Of a stretch of 64,000 nucleotides of DNA, positions 63,946-64,000 are shown piece by piece. The translations under genes and the position numbers were made by a program. Location of the stretch: positions 1,010,001 to 1,074,000 of the forward strand of contig JAKNDB010000067.1 of assembly GCA_024305405.1 (NCBI GenBank), read 5' to 3'. This DNA is from Dirofilaria immitis. Its lineage: Eukaryota > Nematoda > Chromadorea > Rhabditida > Onchocercidae. Positions within the stretch are counted from its first letter, which is position 1. Each line of letters starts with the position of its first letter. Below the pieces are notes generated by a model, which had not been told where the DNA came from, did no database searches, and was given only the letters and a program-made list of their open reading frames with translations.

Positions 63946-64000
63946 GTTCGATAATAAAAAAAAAAAAAAAATGTTTAAAAATCTCCAGTTGATGATAACA

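Noticed and set aside
1..64000. tRNA or rRNA genes
   Set aside because: I saw no segment with the tRNA B-box (GGTTCGANTCC) in a foldable context and no rRNA-like sequence. A covariance-model scan would be decisive.

Overview
The window looks like nuclear DNA of a filarial (onchocercid) nematode. It is very AT-rich. Its genes are split into many small exons with TTTTCAG-like 3' splice sites, and several start codons lie just downstream of a trans-splice-like acceptor. It carries a nematode-type Patched-related gene, and it contains decayed, rearranged fragments of two alphaproteobacterial (Wolbachia-type) genes in the long intergenic region. I could not determine the species.

Layout. 1-17391 (+): 28 exons encoding the C-terminal ~1,617 residues of dystrophin (spectrin repeats, WW, EF-hand region, ZZ finger, coiled coil, C-terminal tail). 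18162-32679 (+): a complete DDX27-type DEAD-box RNA helicase in 16 exons. Its ~9.2-kb sixth intron holds, on the opposite strand (20839-24670), a complete major-facilitator transporter resembling SLC22A18. 33354-37630 (-): an F-box/leucine-rich-repeat gene, with a short possible gene or 5' exon set upstream of it (37620-38045, -). 40675-46085 (-): a ten-exon gene for an unrecognised membrane protein with a run of 18 aspartates. 46086-59961: a gene-poor stretch of about 14 kb with microsatellites, tandem repeats, a second copy of a dispersed repeat also found in a dystrophin intron, and the bacterial-derived fragments (malic enzyme interrupted by an inverted ribosomal protein L2 fragment, 51826-52435). 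59962-window end (+): the 5' part of a Patched-related protein, cut off inside its sterol-sensing-type membrane region.

The genes do not form one pathway; this is ordinary eukaryotic gene order plus an accessory intergenic region. Every real gene here, including highly conserved housekeeping ones, needs at least one reading-frame correction. Each correction I could place is a single missing base, mostly in an A or T run. This points to uncorrected assembly errors rather than pseudogenes, so exon coordinates are splice-site based and the translations need repair. The observation most worth following is the chimeric bacterial insertion at about 51.8-52.4 kb.
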